A stretch of 45,859 nt of DNA. Source: Gammaproteobacteria bacterium. GTDB lineage: Bacteria > Pseudomonadota > Gammaproteobacteria > Ga0077554 > Ga007554. The notes under the pieces were generated by a model, which searched no databases, had not been told where the DNA came from, and worked only from the letters and a program-made list of their open reading frames with translations. Shown here in pieces: positions 7,938 through 16,247 of this stretch; the first letter of the stretch is position 1, and the number at the start of each line of letters is the position of its first letter. The position numbers and the translations under genes are program-made. Location of the stretch: positions 1-45,859 of the forward strand of contig JACPOZ010000052.1 of NCBI GenBank assembly GCA_016191235.1, read 5' to 3'.

Positions 7938-10681
7938 TGGATCTTGGCAGTTTTTCCATGATGGATCTGTTTCGTGTGGAGGCCGAGCAGCAGGCGGCAG
8001 TGTTGATTGAAGGATTGCTGTTGCTCGAAAAGACGCCTGCCGCACCTGATCACATTGAGTCGTTAATGCGTGCGGCGCATTCCATCAAGGGGGCTGCGCG
8101 TCTTGTTGGTGTGCCAGCGGTGGTCAGCATTTCACACCTGATGGAAGATGGCTTTGTGGCCGCGCAGCAGGGAAAAATTGTTTTAACCGCCGATCATGTC
8201 GATGTGTTTTTGAAAGCTGTTGATATGATCTCCCGTATTGCCGCGCTGAATGAATCGGTCGAAGTTTGGCTTGGTGAACATCAGGTCGAGTTTGACGCCC
8301 TGCTTAACGCGTTGGATGGGGTGTTTAATTCGCCGCCTGTGGTGACGAGCGATAGCCAGGAGGTATTGTCTCCAGAGATCGTATTTGTTGAACCCCAGGT
8401 TTCTGGAGAAACTGCCGCTGCGCCAGGAAATCATGGCGGTGGCTTGAGCGATTTATCGATGTTGTCGTTGTTCCATATGGAGGTGGAACAGCAGGCGGTG
8501 GTATTGACGGAAGGGCTGTTGGCACTGGAGCAAGATCCTGCATCGGTAAAGCGTTTGGAACCATTAATGCGTGCGGCGCATTCCGTTAAGGGTGCTGCGC
8601 GCTTGGTAGGCGTGCCAGCAGCAGTGAAGGTCGCTCATCGCATGGAAGATGTTTTTGTCGCAGCTCAGGAAGGCAAGATCGTGCTAGATGCCGATCATAT
8701 TGATGCGCTTTTGAAAGGTGTGGACATGATCTCGCGCATCGCCACGCTGGACGGCTCGGCGGATGTGTGGGTGAGCCAGAATCAGGTGGAATACGATGGC
8801 CTACTGGTGTCTCTGGATGCCATTCTTCAGGGTGAGAAGCATCCTGTGAAGCCGACGCAGACGCCGGTTGCTCAGCCTGCCGCGCCAGCCCCTTCGGTTC
8901 CTATGGCCAAAGAAGCGGATGTGCCTGCCAAGGACAGGGTGCTACGGATCAGTTCTGAACAGTTGAACCGCTTGATGGGCTTGGCTGGCGAGTCTATGGT
9001 GGAGTCGCGTTGGGTGCGTCCTTATACGGAATCCATGTTAAGACTCAAGCGCGGACAAGCCGAGCTGATTGCTTCGCTCGATGGTTTGCGGGATTTATTG
9101 GAGGCGGGGCGGCGCGATGAGCAGGTTCAAGCGCATTTGCGTGATGCGCAGCGCAAGATTGCCGGTAGCCGTGAGTTTCTTGCGGAGCGTTTGGCTGAGT
9201 TGGAGGCCTTCGATAACCGCTTGAATAATCTTTCCTGGCGTTTGCGCCGTGAGGTTATTGCTAGCCGCATGCGTCCCTTCGCTGACGGTATTCATGGTTT
9301 TTCACGCATGGTCCGTGATGTGGCGCGTTCACTGGGCAAGGATGTGCAATTGGAAATCACCGGGCAAGAAACCATGGTGGACAGGGAGATTCTGGAAAAG
9401 GTTGAAGCACCTCTCAACCACTTGTTGCGCAATGCCGTTGATCATGGCATTGAGATGCCCGATGAACGTATCAAGGCAGGTAAACCAGCCAAAGGTACTT
9501 TGCATCTGTCTGCCTATCATCAGTCGGGTATGTTGTCGATTGTGCTGGATGATGATGGACGTGGCGTGGATCTTGATAGGCTCCGAAAAAAGGTACTTGA
9601 TCGTGGTTTGGTAAGCCCTGACATGGCAACTAACCTCAGCGAAGCGGAGCTGCTCGAATTTTTGTTCTTGCCTGGATTTACAACAAGGGATGCTGTCAGC
9701 GAAATTTCCGGGCGTGGCGTGGGGCTGGATGTGGTGCATGATACCGTCCAGGAAATGCGCGGCACGGTAAGAGTTATTTCGCAACCGGGCAAGGGCACAC
9801 GTTTTCATATGCAGTTGCCGTTGACCTTGTCGGTTATCCCGGCATTGCTGGTGGAGATTGCAGGAGAACCGTATGCCTTTCCCCTGGCCCGCATTGAGCG
9901 CATTTTTCGGCCTGGAAAAACAGAGATAGAGTCTATTGAGGGGCACCAGTTCACAAGCATCGGTGGACAGCGCGTCGGATTGGTATCGGCCGAGCAGATC
10001 CTGGGAGCAGAAGGCATTACGGAATCGCCGGATACCCTCTCCGTGGTGGTTTTGGCAGACCGTGATGACAAATATGGTCTCGTGGTTGAGCGTTTTCTTG
10101 GCGAGCGCGATCTGGTGGTGCATGTATTGCCGCCGCGCCTGGGCAAGGTGACGGATATCAGCGCCGCCGCCTTGATGGAAGATGGTTCGCCGGTACTCAT
10201 TATCGATGTAGATGACATGCTGCACTCGATTAAAGAGGTGGCAAAAGAGGGGCGATTGAGCCGCATCGGGGATGACGCGGGTGGTGTACCAGACCATGTG
10301 CATGGCAAGCGCATTCTTGTGGTGGACGATTCCATCACGGTGCGTGAGGTGGAACGCAACCTGCTGGAGTCGATTGGTTATGAAGTTGATGTTGCGGTGG
10401 ATGGCGTGGATGGCTGGAGCGCCGCACGTGGTGGTGAATATAGCCTGGTGATTACCGATGTGGATATGCCGCGTATGGATGGCATCGAGCTGGTGCGCAT
10501 GATCAAGCAGGATGCAAACTTGCGGCGCACGCCAGTGATGATTGTGTCTTATAAAGACCGTGAAGAAGATCGCCGTCGTGGCTTGAATGCCGGCGCGGAT
10601 TATTATTTGACAAAAGGCAGCTTTCACGACGATACCTTGCGGCAAGCGGTACATGATTTGATTGGGGAGGCTATGCGATGA
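7934..10681 (+). CDS. wspE: CheA-type hybrid histidine kinase WspE with two HPt domains
   Basis: 915 residues, long for WspE because the HPt domain is duplicated. HPt1 spans about 1-125 with H49 in AAHSIKGAAR. HPt2 spans about 178-305 with H216 in AAHSVKGAAR. A Pro/Ala linker leads to the dimerisation segment (near 335-450) and the HATPase domain (N box NHLLRNAVDHG near 495, then DDDGRGVD, FLPGFTTRD and GRGVGLDVV). A CheW-like regulatory domain follows (about 630-765). A receiver domain ends the protein (about 795-912), with phosphoacceptor D842 in TDVDMPRMDG. It should pass phosphate to WspR and WspF. The start and stop overlap both neighbours by 4 bases. Two phosphorylatable histidines upstream of one kinase core is the unusual point. 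Confidence 0.95.
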   Translation: MMDLGSFSMMDLFRVEAEQQAAVLIEGLLLLEKTPAAPDHIESLMRAAHSIKGAARLVGVPAVVSISHLMEDGFVAAQQGKIVLTADHVDVFLKAVDMISRIAALNESVEVWLGEHQVEFDALLNALDGVFNSPPVVTSDSQEVLSPEIVFVEPQVSGETAAAPGNHGGGLSDLSMLSLFHMEVEQQAVVLTEGLLALEQDPASVKRLEPLMRAAHSVKGAARLVGVPAAVKVAHRMEDVFVAAQEGKIVLDADHIDALLKGVDMISRIATLDGSADVWVSQNQVEYDGLLVSLDAILQGEKHPVKPTQTPVAQPAAPAPSVPMAKEADVPAKDRVLRISSEQLNRLMGLAGESMVESRWVRPYTESMLRLKRGQAELIASLDGLRDLLEAGRRDEQVQAHLRDAQRKIAGSREFLAERLAELEAFDNRLNNLSWRLRREVIASRMRPFADGIHGFSRMVRDVARSLGKDVQLEITGQETMVDREILEKVEAPLNHLLRNAVDHGIEMPDERIKAGKPAKGTLHLSAYHQSGMLSIVLDDDGRGVDLDRLRKKVLDRGLVSPDMATNLSEAELLEFLFLPGFTTRDAVSEISGRGVGLDVVHDTVQEMRGTVRVISQPGKGTRFHMQLPLTLSVIPALLVEIAGEPYAFPLARIERIFRPGKTEIESIEGHQFTSIGGQRVGLVSAEQILGAEGITESPDTLSVVVLADRDDKYGLVVERFLGERDLVVHVLPPRLGKVTDISAAALMEDGSPVLIIDVDDMLHSIKEVAKEGRLSRIGDDAGGVPDHVHGKRILVVDDSITVREVERNLLESIGYEVDVAVDGVDGWSAARGGEYSLVITDVDMPRMDGIELVRMIKQDANLRRTPVMIVSYKDREEDRRRGLNAGADYYLTKGSFHDDTLRQAVHDLIGEAMR

Positions 10682-11739
10682 GAATTGCGATTGTTAATGA
10701 TATGCCTCTGGCCGTGGAAAGTTTGCGTCGCGGTGTGCTGGCGACCGGCGCACACCAGATAGCCTGGGTGGCACACGATGGTGCCGAGGCAGTGCAACGA
10801 TGTGCCGCAGACAAGCCGGACCTGGTTCTCATGGATCTGATGATGCCGGTGATGGATGGGGTGGAGGCGACCCGGCGCATCATGGCGGCGACACCCTGTC
10901 CTATCCTGATCGTAACCGGTTCAGTGGATAGTCAGTCGCCCCGCGTTTTTGAGGCGATGGGCGCGGGAGCCCTGGATGCGGTGAATACCCCGGTGCTAGG
11001 CATACAGGGCGCCGTGCATGGCTGTGATACGTGCGAGACCTTCCAGTCAAAGATAATGACGATTGAAAAACTAACCCGTCGTGCTGTAACTGCGCGCTGT
11101 GCTCCATTTGAGCCGCAGGTTACCCACGTGATGGGCGGCGAGGAGCGCCTGGTGGTGATTGGATCAAGCACCGGCGGCCCGCAGGCATTGGCGAATATAG
11201 TCTCGCGTCTGCCAGCCGATTATCCCGCGCCTATTGTTATCATCCAGCACGTCGACGCCCAGTTCGTCGGAGAGTTGAGCCGATGGCTGGATAAGCAAAC
11301 GCCGTTGCATGTGCGCCTGGCGCGCGAGGGCGACCACCCGGAGGTGGGTGCAGTATTGATAGCGGGCACTAACGACCATCTGGTAATGAATCCAAATCAG
11401 TCGCTCGGATACACTCCGCTGCCACGCGATCAAGTGTACCGGCCTTCGGCGGATGTATTCTTTTGCAGTGTCGCAGAAAATTGGCGGGGGATTGCGATGG
11501 GCGTTTTGCTGACCGGTATGGGCAGGGATGGTGCGCAGGGGTTGCTGAAATTGCGCAATAAAGGCTCTCATACCATCGCCCAGGATCAGGCCAGCTGTGC
11601 CGTCTATGGTATGCCAAAGGCGGCGGTTGATCTGAATGCAGCAGTGGAGGTTTTGTCTATCGACCTTGTCGCGGCTGCACTTATCAAGCGTTTTCCAGAA
11701 GCTGCCGATACAAGGAAGAGAGGCGCATCGTCACTATGA
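10678..11739 (+). CDS. wspF: CheB-type methylesterase WspF
   Basis: 353 residues. The receiver domain (1-125) has D53 in LMDLMMPVMDG. The C-terminal methylesterase domain (about 155-345) has the catalytic triad S164 (GSSTGG), H191 (QHVD) and D284 (TGMGRDGA). The enzyme removes methyl groups from WspA and resets signalling. In Pseudomonas, loss of WspF locks the pathway on, giving high c-di-GMP and wrinkly colonies. All catalytic residues are intact here, so the pathway should be resettable. The gene overlaps wspE and wspR by 4 bases each. Confidence 0.95.
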   Translation: MRIAIVNDMPLAVESLRRGVLATGAHQIAWVAHDGAEAVQRCAADKPDLVLMDLMMPVMDGVEATRRIMAATPCPILIVTGSVDSQSPRVFEAMGAGALDAVNTPVLGIQGAVHGCDTCETFQSKIMTIEKLTRRAVTARCAPFEPQVTHVMGGEERLVVIGSSTGGPQALANIVSRLPADYPAPIVIIQHVDAQFVGELSRWLDKQTPLHVRLAREGDHPEVGAVLIAGTNDHLVMNPNQSLGYTPLPRDQVYRPSADVFFCSVAENWRGIAMGVLLTGMGRDGAQGLLKLRNKGSHTIAQDQASCAVYGMPKAAVDLNAAVEVLSIDLVAAALIKRFPEAADTRKRGASSL

Positions 11740-12800
11740 ATGAAACACATTACAGAGCCGTGGATAACATACCGACTGAATCGGCAGTGCTTGCCCGGGT
11801 ATTGTTGATTGATGATCAAGCTATTGTGGGCGAGGCGCTGCGGCGCATGGTGGAAAGCGAGCCGGATATCGTATGGCATTATTGTGCGGATCCGGTAAAA
11901 GCGATGGGCGTAGCCATTGAATTTCAGCCTACTGTTATCCTTCAGGACCTGGTAATGCCGGAAGTTGACGGGTTGGTGTTGCTGCGGTTTTTTCGCGCCA
12001 ATCCGGTAACCAAGACAACACCGATCATCGTCTTGTCGAGCAAAGAGGATCCCAAGATCAAGAGCGAGGCGTTCAAATTGGGGGCAACCGATTATTTGGT
12101 CAAATTTCCTGATCAGATTGAAGTGATAGCCCGAATTCGCGCGCACACGCGCACTTATCTTGCCCAGCAGCAGCGTGACGACGCTTACCGTGAGCTACGT
12201 ACCCTGCAAGTTGAACTGGAAAAGAAAAATGCCGAATTGCAGCGTCTCTCCAGTCTGGATGGCTTAACCGGCATCGCCAACCGGCGCCGTTTTGACGAAT
12301 ATCTTGAACAGGAATGGCTGCGCGCCGCGCGGGATGGCAATATCCTGTCTCTGGTATTGATCGACATCGATCACTTCAAGGCCTTCAATGATAATTACGG
12401 TCATCAGGGCGGTGATGAGTGTCTGCGCAAAGTGGCGCGAACCCTGGATGCTACGCTAAAACGTGCCAGTGATGTGGTGGCGCGTTATGGGGGGGAGGAA
12501 TTTGCAGTGGTGCTGCCCGATACCGATGCGGGCGGTGCTGCATTGATTGCCGAGAAGCTGCGCGCCTGTGTCGACGCGTTGGGTCTGGCTCATGCGCATT
12601 CCAAAACAACGGATCACGTTACCATCAGCCTGGGGGTGGCGGGCATCGTGCCCAGAGACGGCGGAAACCCCGCGGACTTGGTGAAAATGGCTGACGAGGC
12701 GCTTTACGAGGCGAAAGAATCGGGCCGCAACAGATTTCGCCTCGCCGCCGCCCCGGTTCCTGACCCGGTGGAGGAGGCGCCGGCCAGCCAGGTGGCATAA
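11736..12800 (+). CDS. wspR: Response regulator diguanylate cyclase WspR
   Basis: 354 residues. The receiver domain (about 17-140) has phosphoacceptor D71 in LQDLVMPEVDG. A coiled-coil linker (about 147-172, YRELRTLQVELEKKNAELQR) leads to a GGDEF domain. The active site reads G252-G-E-E-F256 and so is catalytically competent. The inhibitory site R243-x-x-D246 lies exactly five residues before it, so product inhibition is expected. WspR is the output of the operon: phosphorylation by WspE drives its assembly and c-di-GMP synthesis from two GTP. It is the last gene; a repeat element follows directly and no clear intrinsic terminator was found between 12801 and 12970. Confidence 0.95.
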   Translation: MNETHYRAVDNIPTESAVLARVLLIDDQAIVGEALRRMVESEPDIVWHYCADPVKAMGVAIEFQPTVILQDLVMPEVDGLVLLRFFRANPVTKTTPIIVLSSKEDPKIKSEAFKLGATDYLVKFPDQIEVIARIRAHTRTYLAQQQRDDAYRELRTLQVELEKKNAELQRLSSLDGLTGIANRRRFDEYLEQEWLRAARDGNILSLVLIDIDHFKAFNDNYGHQGGDECLRKVARTLDATLKRASDVVARYGGEEFAVVLPDTDAGGAALIAEKLRACVDALGLAHAHSKTTDHVTISLGVAGIVPRDGGNPADLVKMADEALYEAKESGRNRFRLAAAPVPDPVEEAPASQVA

Positions 12801-12807
12801 CTATTAA

Positions 12808-12969
12808 CCTAAAAACTCAGTTATCCACGAAAGTCACGAAAAAACACGAAAATATTCACATACATATCGCGTGTTACTTGCCACCCATCAGGTGAATTGC
12901 TGAAGCAATCCATGTTTTTGTTTTATTTCGTGACAACGTGTTTTTCGTGGACAAAAAGCGGTTTTAAGG
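12808..12969. repeat. CACGAAA-rich inverted-repeat element, copy A
   Basis: A non-coding element of about 160 bases between wspR and the convergent corC-like gene. It begins CCTAAAAACTC and ends GGTTTTAAGG. The inner arms contain TATCCACGAAAGTCACGAAA and TTTTTCGTGGACAAAAA, so the whole can fold as a long imperfect hairpin. It is nearly identical along its whole length to copy C (30339-30503), and only the arms match copy B (18769-18906). It ends two bases before the corC stop codon and may act as a transcription barrier for both convergent genes. Confidence 0.8.
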
Positions 12970-12970
12970 A

Positions 12971-14260
12971 TTAAAACTCTTCAGCAAGGCCGGGCCTTTT
13001 CAGCCCAGGATTGATCTTGATCGTTTTGACGGCATTGCCGGTGGTTTGAACTATCTCGACAGGGTAGCCCGCCAACATCAGGCTGGTGCCAGGTTCCGGG
13101 ATGGTTTCCAGATATTCCAGAATCAGGCCGTTGAGGGTTTTTGGGCCGTCGGTGGGGAGGTCCCAGTGCATGATCCTGTTTAATACCCGGATATTGGCGC
13201 TGCCGTCTACCAGGTAGGTGCCATCTTTTAGCGGGTGTACTTCTTTACCGATGGCTGAAATATCGGTAGTGAATTCGCCGACGATTTCTTCCAGTATATC
13301 TTCCAGTGTAACCAATCCCTGAATGTCGCCGTATTCGTCCACCACCAATGCGACGCGGCGCTTCTGTTGTTGAAAGTTCAGGAGTTGCTTGTTCAGCGGC
13401 GTGCCTTCGGGGATAAAGTAGGGTTCTTTTATCACTTGCAGCAAAGCCGGTTCATCAAATTCACCCTTGGCCAGCAGTGGCAGTGCATTGCGCACATGCA
13501 AAAAGCCGATGATCTGGTCGATATGGTCCCGGTATACTGGCAGGCGCGTGTGCTGGCTGGTGGTTAATTGCCTGACGATATCATCCCACTCGCCATTAAG
13601 ATCCATGCCCACTATATCATTGCGCGGGACCATGATGTCTTCCACTGTGGCTTTTTCCAGATCCATGATGCTGAGCAGCATCTTCTGGTGGCTACGCGGC
13701 ATCATTGCGCCTGCTTCGTTAATCACAGTGCGTATTTCTTCGCTTCCCAGCGTCCGGGTTGCGGTGTCCTTGGGTGAGACGCCGAACAGTTTCAGCAGGC
13801 TGTTTGCCATGCCATTGACCATCCAGACCAAGGGGTAAATTAACTTCAGCAAGGGTCCCAGCACGAAGGCGCTGGGGAAGGCGATGCGTTCGGGGTGTAG
13901 TGCGGCCAGCGTCTTGGGCGCAAGGTCAGTAAAGATCAGCACAATCAGCGCAATCACAATCGTCGCTATAACAATGGTACTCTCCTGTTCGCCAAGCAGC
14001 CGTATGGCGGTCACCGTGGTCAGGGTGGAAAGGAGTGCATTGATGAAATTACTGCCAAGTAGTATCACGCCGATCAACCGATCCGGCCGTTTCAGCAGGA
14101 ATTGAGCGCGCCTTGCGCCTTGGTTGCCGGTTTTGGCCAAATGTCGCAGGCGGTAACGGTCCAGCGTCATCAGGGAGATTTCGGCAGCGGAAAAAAACGC
14201 CGATAACACAATCAGAAATGCCAGTGCACCGAACAAGGCACTTAACGGGATATCTTCCAT
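12971..14260 (-). CDS. HlyC/CorC (CNNM) family transporter, CorB/YfjD-like
   Basis: 429 residues. A DUF21/CNNM membrane domain (about 1-185; SAFFSAAEISLMTLDRYRL, LLGSNFINALLSTL, FTDLAPKTLAALHPERIAF) is followed by a CBS pair (about 205-330; VEDIMVPRNDIVGMD and RRVALVVDEYGDIQGLVTLEDILEEIVGEF). A CorC_HlyC domain ends the protein. The family is linked to Mg2+ efflux or Mg/Co resistance. The start ATG 14258-14260 shares one base with the ypjD-like stop (TGATG), so the two are coupled. A longer start at 14410 would only add residues overlapping ypjD. In E. coli the ypjD-yfjD pair sits beside ffh; here ffh is 25 kb away. Confidence 0.92.
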   Translation of the reverse strand: MEDIPLSALFGALAFLIVLSAFFSAAEISLMTLDRYRLRHLAKTGNQGARRAQFLLKRPDRLIGVILLGSNFINALLSTLTTVTAIRLLGEQESTIVIATIVIALIVLIFTDLAPKTLAALHPERIAFPSAFVLGPLLKLIYPLVWMVNGMANSLLKLFGVSPKDTATRTLGSEEIRTVINEAGAMMPRSHQKMLLSIMDLEKATVEDIMVPRNDIVGMDLNGEWDDIVRQLTTSQHTRLPVYRDHIDQIIGFLHVRNALPLLAKGEFDEPALLQVIKEPYFIPEGTPLNKQLLNFQQQKRRVALVVDEYGDIQGLVTLEDILEEIVGEFTTDISAIGKEVHPLKDGTYLVDGSANIRVLNRIMHWDLPTDGPKTLNGLILEYLETIPEPGTSLMLAGYPVEIVQTTGNAVKTIKINPGLKRPGLAEEF

Positions 14261-15066
14261 CAGCGGTGCAGCACGAGTTCCAACACCAGCTTGCTGCCGA
14301 AGTAAGCCAGCATCAATGCCACCGCGCCGCTGATTGTCCAGCGGATTGCCGTGCGCCCCCGCCAGCCGAAGCGCCAGCGCCCCCACAACAGCACGGCAAA
14401 CACCAGCCACGCGATGATGGAGAGGACGGTCTTATGTACCAGGTGTTGAGCGAACAGGTTTTCCAGAAAGAATACACCTGTGATCAAGGACAGGCTTTGC
14501 AGCACAAACCCTGCTCCGATCATCTGGAACAGCAGCGTCTCCATGGTTTGCAGCGGCGGCAGTGCTCGAATAAATCCGCCAGGCTGCCGGGCGCGCAGGT
14601 ATCTGTCCTGAATGGACAGGAGGACGGCCTGCATGGCGGCGATGCTGAGCAGGCTGTATGCGAGCACTGAAATCAGGATGTGTGCCTGAATGCCTGGCGT
14701 GGTTTTTTCCAGGAACAGATACTGGGATGGGAAAAGGATCTCCAGCGCGATGGACAAGCCGGCCAGCGGGAAAATGGCGATACCCAGGTTCTCGACCGGT
14801 TTTGTAAGAGAGGCCAGCAGCACCAGCAACGCAATCAGCCAGGATAGCAGTGAAAATGCATTGAAGAAGCCGAGATTCAGTCCCTGCGCGGTAAACAGGC
14901 TTTGATACAAGGTGATGGCGTGCAGCACAACGGCGGCCATGCCCATGGCGATCAATCCCCCTCTGGAGACCGGTGCATTCCCCCTCTTGTAGAGTGAGAA
15001 TGCGAGCAGGAAGCCCGTTAAGCAATACAAAATAACGGTGGCAAAGCTGATTGCAATAGTACTCAT
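14260..15066 (-). CDS. ypjD: YpjD-like CcsA-family cytochrome c assembly membrane protein
   Basis: 268 residues, close to E. coli YpjD (263), with about eight hydrophobic helices. The C-terminal part holds the CcsA-type region: HILISVLAYSLLSIAAMQAV near the middle, then GFVLQSLSLITGVFF and AQHLVHKTVLSIIAW with a conserved histidine. CcsA-fold proteins handle heme export or attachment for c-type cytochromes, but the role of YpjD itself is not settled. ATG 15066 is preferred to TTG 15081, since homologues begin near STIAIS. It is translationally coupled to the corC-like gene by TGATG. Confidence 0.88.
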   Translation of the reverse strand: MSTIAISFATVILYCLTGFLLAFSLYKRGNAPVSRGGLIAMGMAAVVLHAITLYQSLFTAQGLNLGFFNAFSLLSWLIALLVLLASLTKPVENLGIAIFPLAGLSIALEILFPSQYLFLEKTTPGIQAHILISVLAYSLLSIAAMQAVLLSIQDRYLRARQPGGFIRALPPLQTMETLLFQMIGAGFVLQSLSLITGVFFLENLFAQHLVHKTVLSIIAWLVFAVLLWGRWRFGWRGRTAIRWTISGAVALMLAYFGSKLVLELVLHR

Positions 15067-15179
15067 GTTTCCGTGGCTCAATCTACAATTAGAGATAATC
15101 TCATATCTGCGGCTGTCATTGAAGGGGCAGGCTCATGTTTCCGGATAAATCGGCCGATGTATTCGATAGTCAGGCTTTA

Positions 15180-15338
15180 GAACCTGTTTACGATTTCGAT
15201 CAAGGGAAGAGCGAAGCGAAGGGTTTCCAGCGCAAGGCGAAAATGGCCGAAAAAGCGGAGCATACACGGAGTATGTGAGCATTTTGAGGCCATTTTCAAC
15301 GCCGCGATGCGCCCTTCAGCGAGATCGTAAACAGGTTC
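15180..15338. mobile_element. 159-bp MITE with perfect 15-bp inverted repeats and TTA duplication
   Basis: The left end GAACCTGTTTACGAT and right end ATCGTAAACAGGTTC are exact inverted repeats. TTA flanks both sides (15177-15179 and 15339-15341), consistent with a 3-bp target duplication. The 159-base interior has no coding frame. It lies in the 367-base space between ypjD (15066) and the MBL gene (15434); nothing else was seen there apart from a possible AGGA ribosome site before 15434. I recall similar AACCTGTTTACGAT-ended short elements in beta- and gammaproteobacteria, but the parent transposase is not present here. Confidence 0.8.
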
Positions 15339-15433
15339 TTAGGAGCCTGTGGGGGCCGGTATATCTCTTTGGTGCAAGCCTCATGTATAGTCAGGAGCGG
15401 TGGAGAGATGATGGGAAGACAGGACGGTGACAC

Positions 15434-16198
15434 ATGAACGTGCGCGTGTTGGGGGCGAGTGGAGGGGTTGGAACCGGGCTTAGAACCACGTCCTTGCTGA
15501 TCGACGGGGATATCCTCATCGACGCGGGCAGCGGCGTGGGGGATTTAAGCTTTGATGAGATGGCCGCCATTCGCCATATATTCATAACACATTCCCACCT
15601 TGATCACATCGCCTTTCTGCCGTTGCTGCTGGACAGCATCTTCGACTGCATACACGAGCCTATCGTAGTTCATGGCCAGGGCGCTACCCTGCGGGCGTTG
15701 CAAGAGCACATCTTCAACTGGGTGATTTGGCCCGATTTTGCCAGGCTGCCCAGCCCCGAAAAGCCGGTGCTGCGCTATGAGATCATGGTGCCTGGCGAAG
15801 TCTGTGCAATAGCAGGGCGAACGCTGGAAATGATCCCCGTCAATCACACGGTGCCGGGTGCTGGCTATCGTGTTGAATGTCCCACCGGCGTCTTCGCCTT
15901 CACTGGAGATACCACCAGCAACGACAGTTTATGGGGCGCGCTGAACGCCCATCAACGCCTGGACGTGCTCATTGTCGAAGCGGCCTTCGCCAATCACAAT
16001 CTGGAGCTTAGCCGCCTGGCCCGTCATTATTGTCCCATATTGCTGGCGGAAGACCTGGTAAAGCTGTGCCATGACCCCCTAGTGTATATTACGCACAACA
16101 AGCCCGGTGACGAAGAGATCATCTTCGCGGAGTGCCAGGCCGCCATGGCCGGACGCAATCTGCGGAGGTTGCAGGGTGGAGAGATTATTCGTTTATAG
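15434..16198 (+). CDS. MBL-fold hydrolase, class II cyclic-nucleotide phosphodiesterase-like
   Basis: 254 residues of metallo-beta-lactamase fold. The N-terminus (RVLGASGGVGTGLRTTSLLI, then DILIDAGSGVGDLSFDEM) and the metal motif THSHLDH near residue 53 with following IAFLPLLLDSIF match the class II cAMP phosphodiesterase family (CpdP/PDE1-like). Further metal ligands are visible in VNHTVPG, FTGDTTSND and YITHNKPGDE. It would hydrolyse cAMP or a related phosphodiester in the cytoplasm. The substrate is inferred and other MBL hydrolases remain possible. The start at ATG 15434 has AGGA 9 bases upstream. It is followed by ubiD after 49 bases on the same strand. Confidence 0.75.
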   Translation: MNVRVLGASGGVGTGLRTTSLLIDGDILIDAGSGVGDLSFDEMAAIRHIFITHSHLDHIAFLPLLLDSIFDCIHEPIVVHGQGATLRALQEHIFNWVIWPDFARLPSPEKPVLRYEIMVPGEVCAIAGRTLEMIPVNHTVPGAGYRVECPTGVFAFTGDTTSNDSLWGALNAHQRLDVLIVEAAFANHNLELSRLARHYCPILLAEDLVKLCHDPLVYITHNKPGDEEIIFAECQAAMAGRNLRRLQGGEIIRL

Positions 16199-16247
16199 CT
16201 CATCATCGGGCTAGGCGAAACTTCCAGAACATTGCTATGATCCAGGC

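Noticed and set aside
9329-10654. 441-codon minus-strand frame opposite wspE
   Set aside because: A long shadow frame caused by codon usage of wspE; the His/Ile-rich product has no domain and no ribosome site was evident.
14113-14670. 185-codon plus-strand frame
   Set aside because: Antisense shadow of the ypjD-like and corC-like genes; a Gln/His-rich product with no domain.
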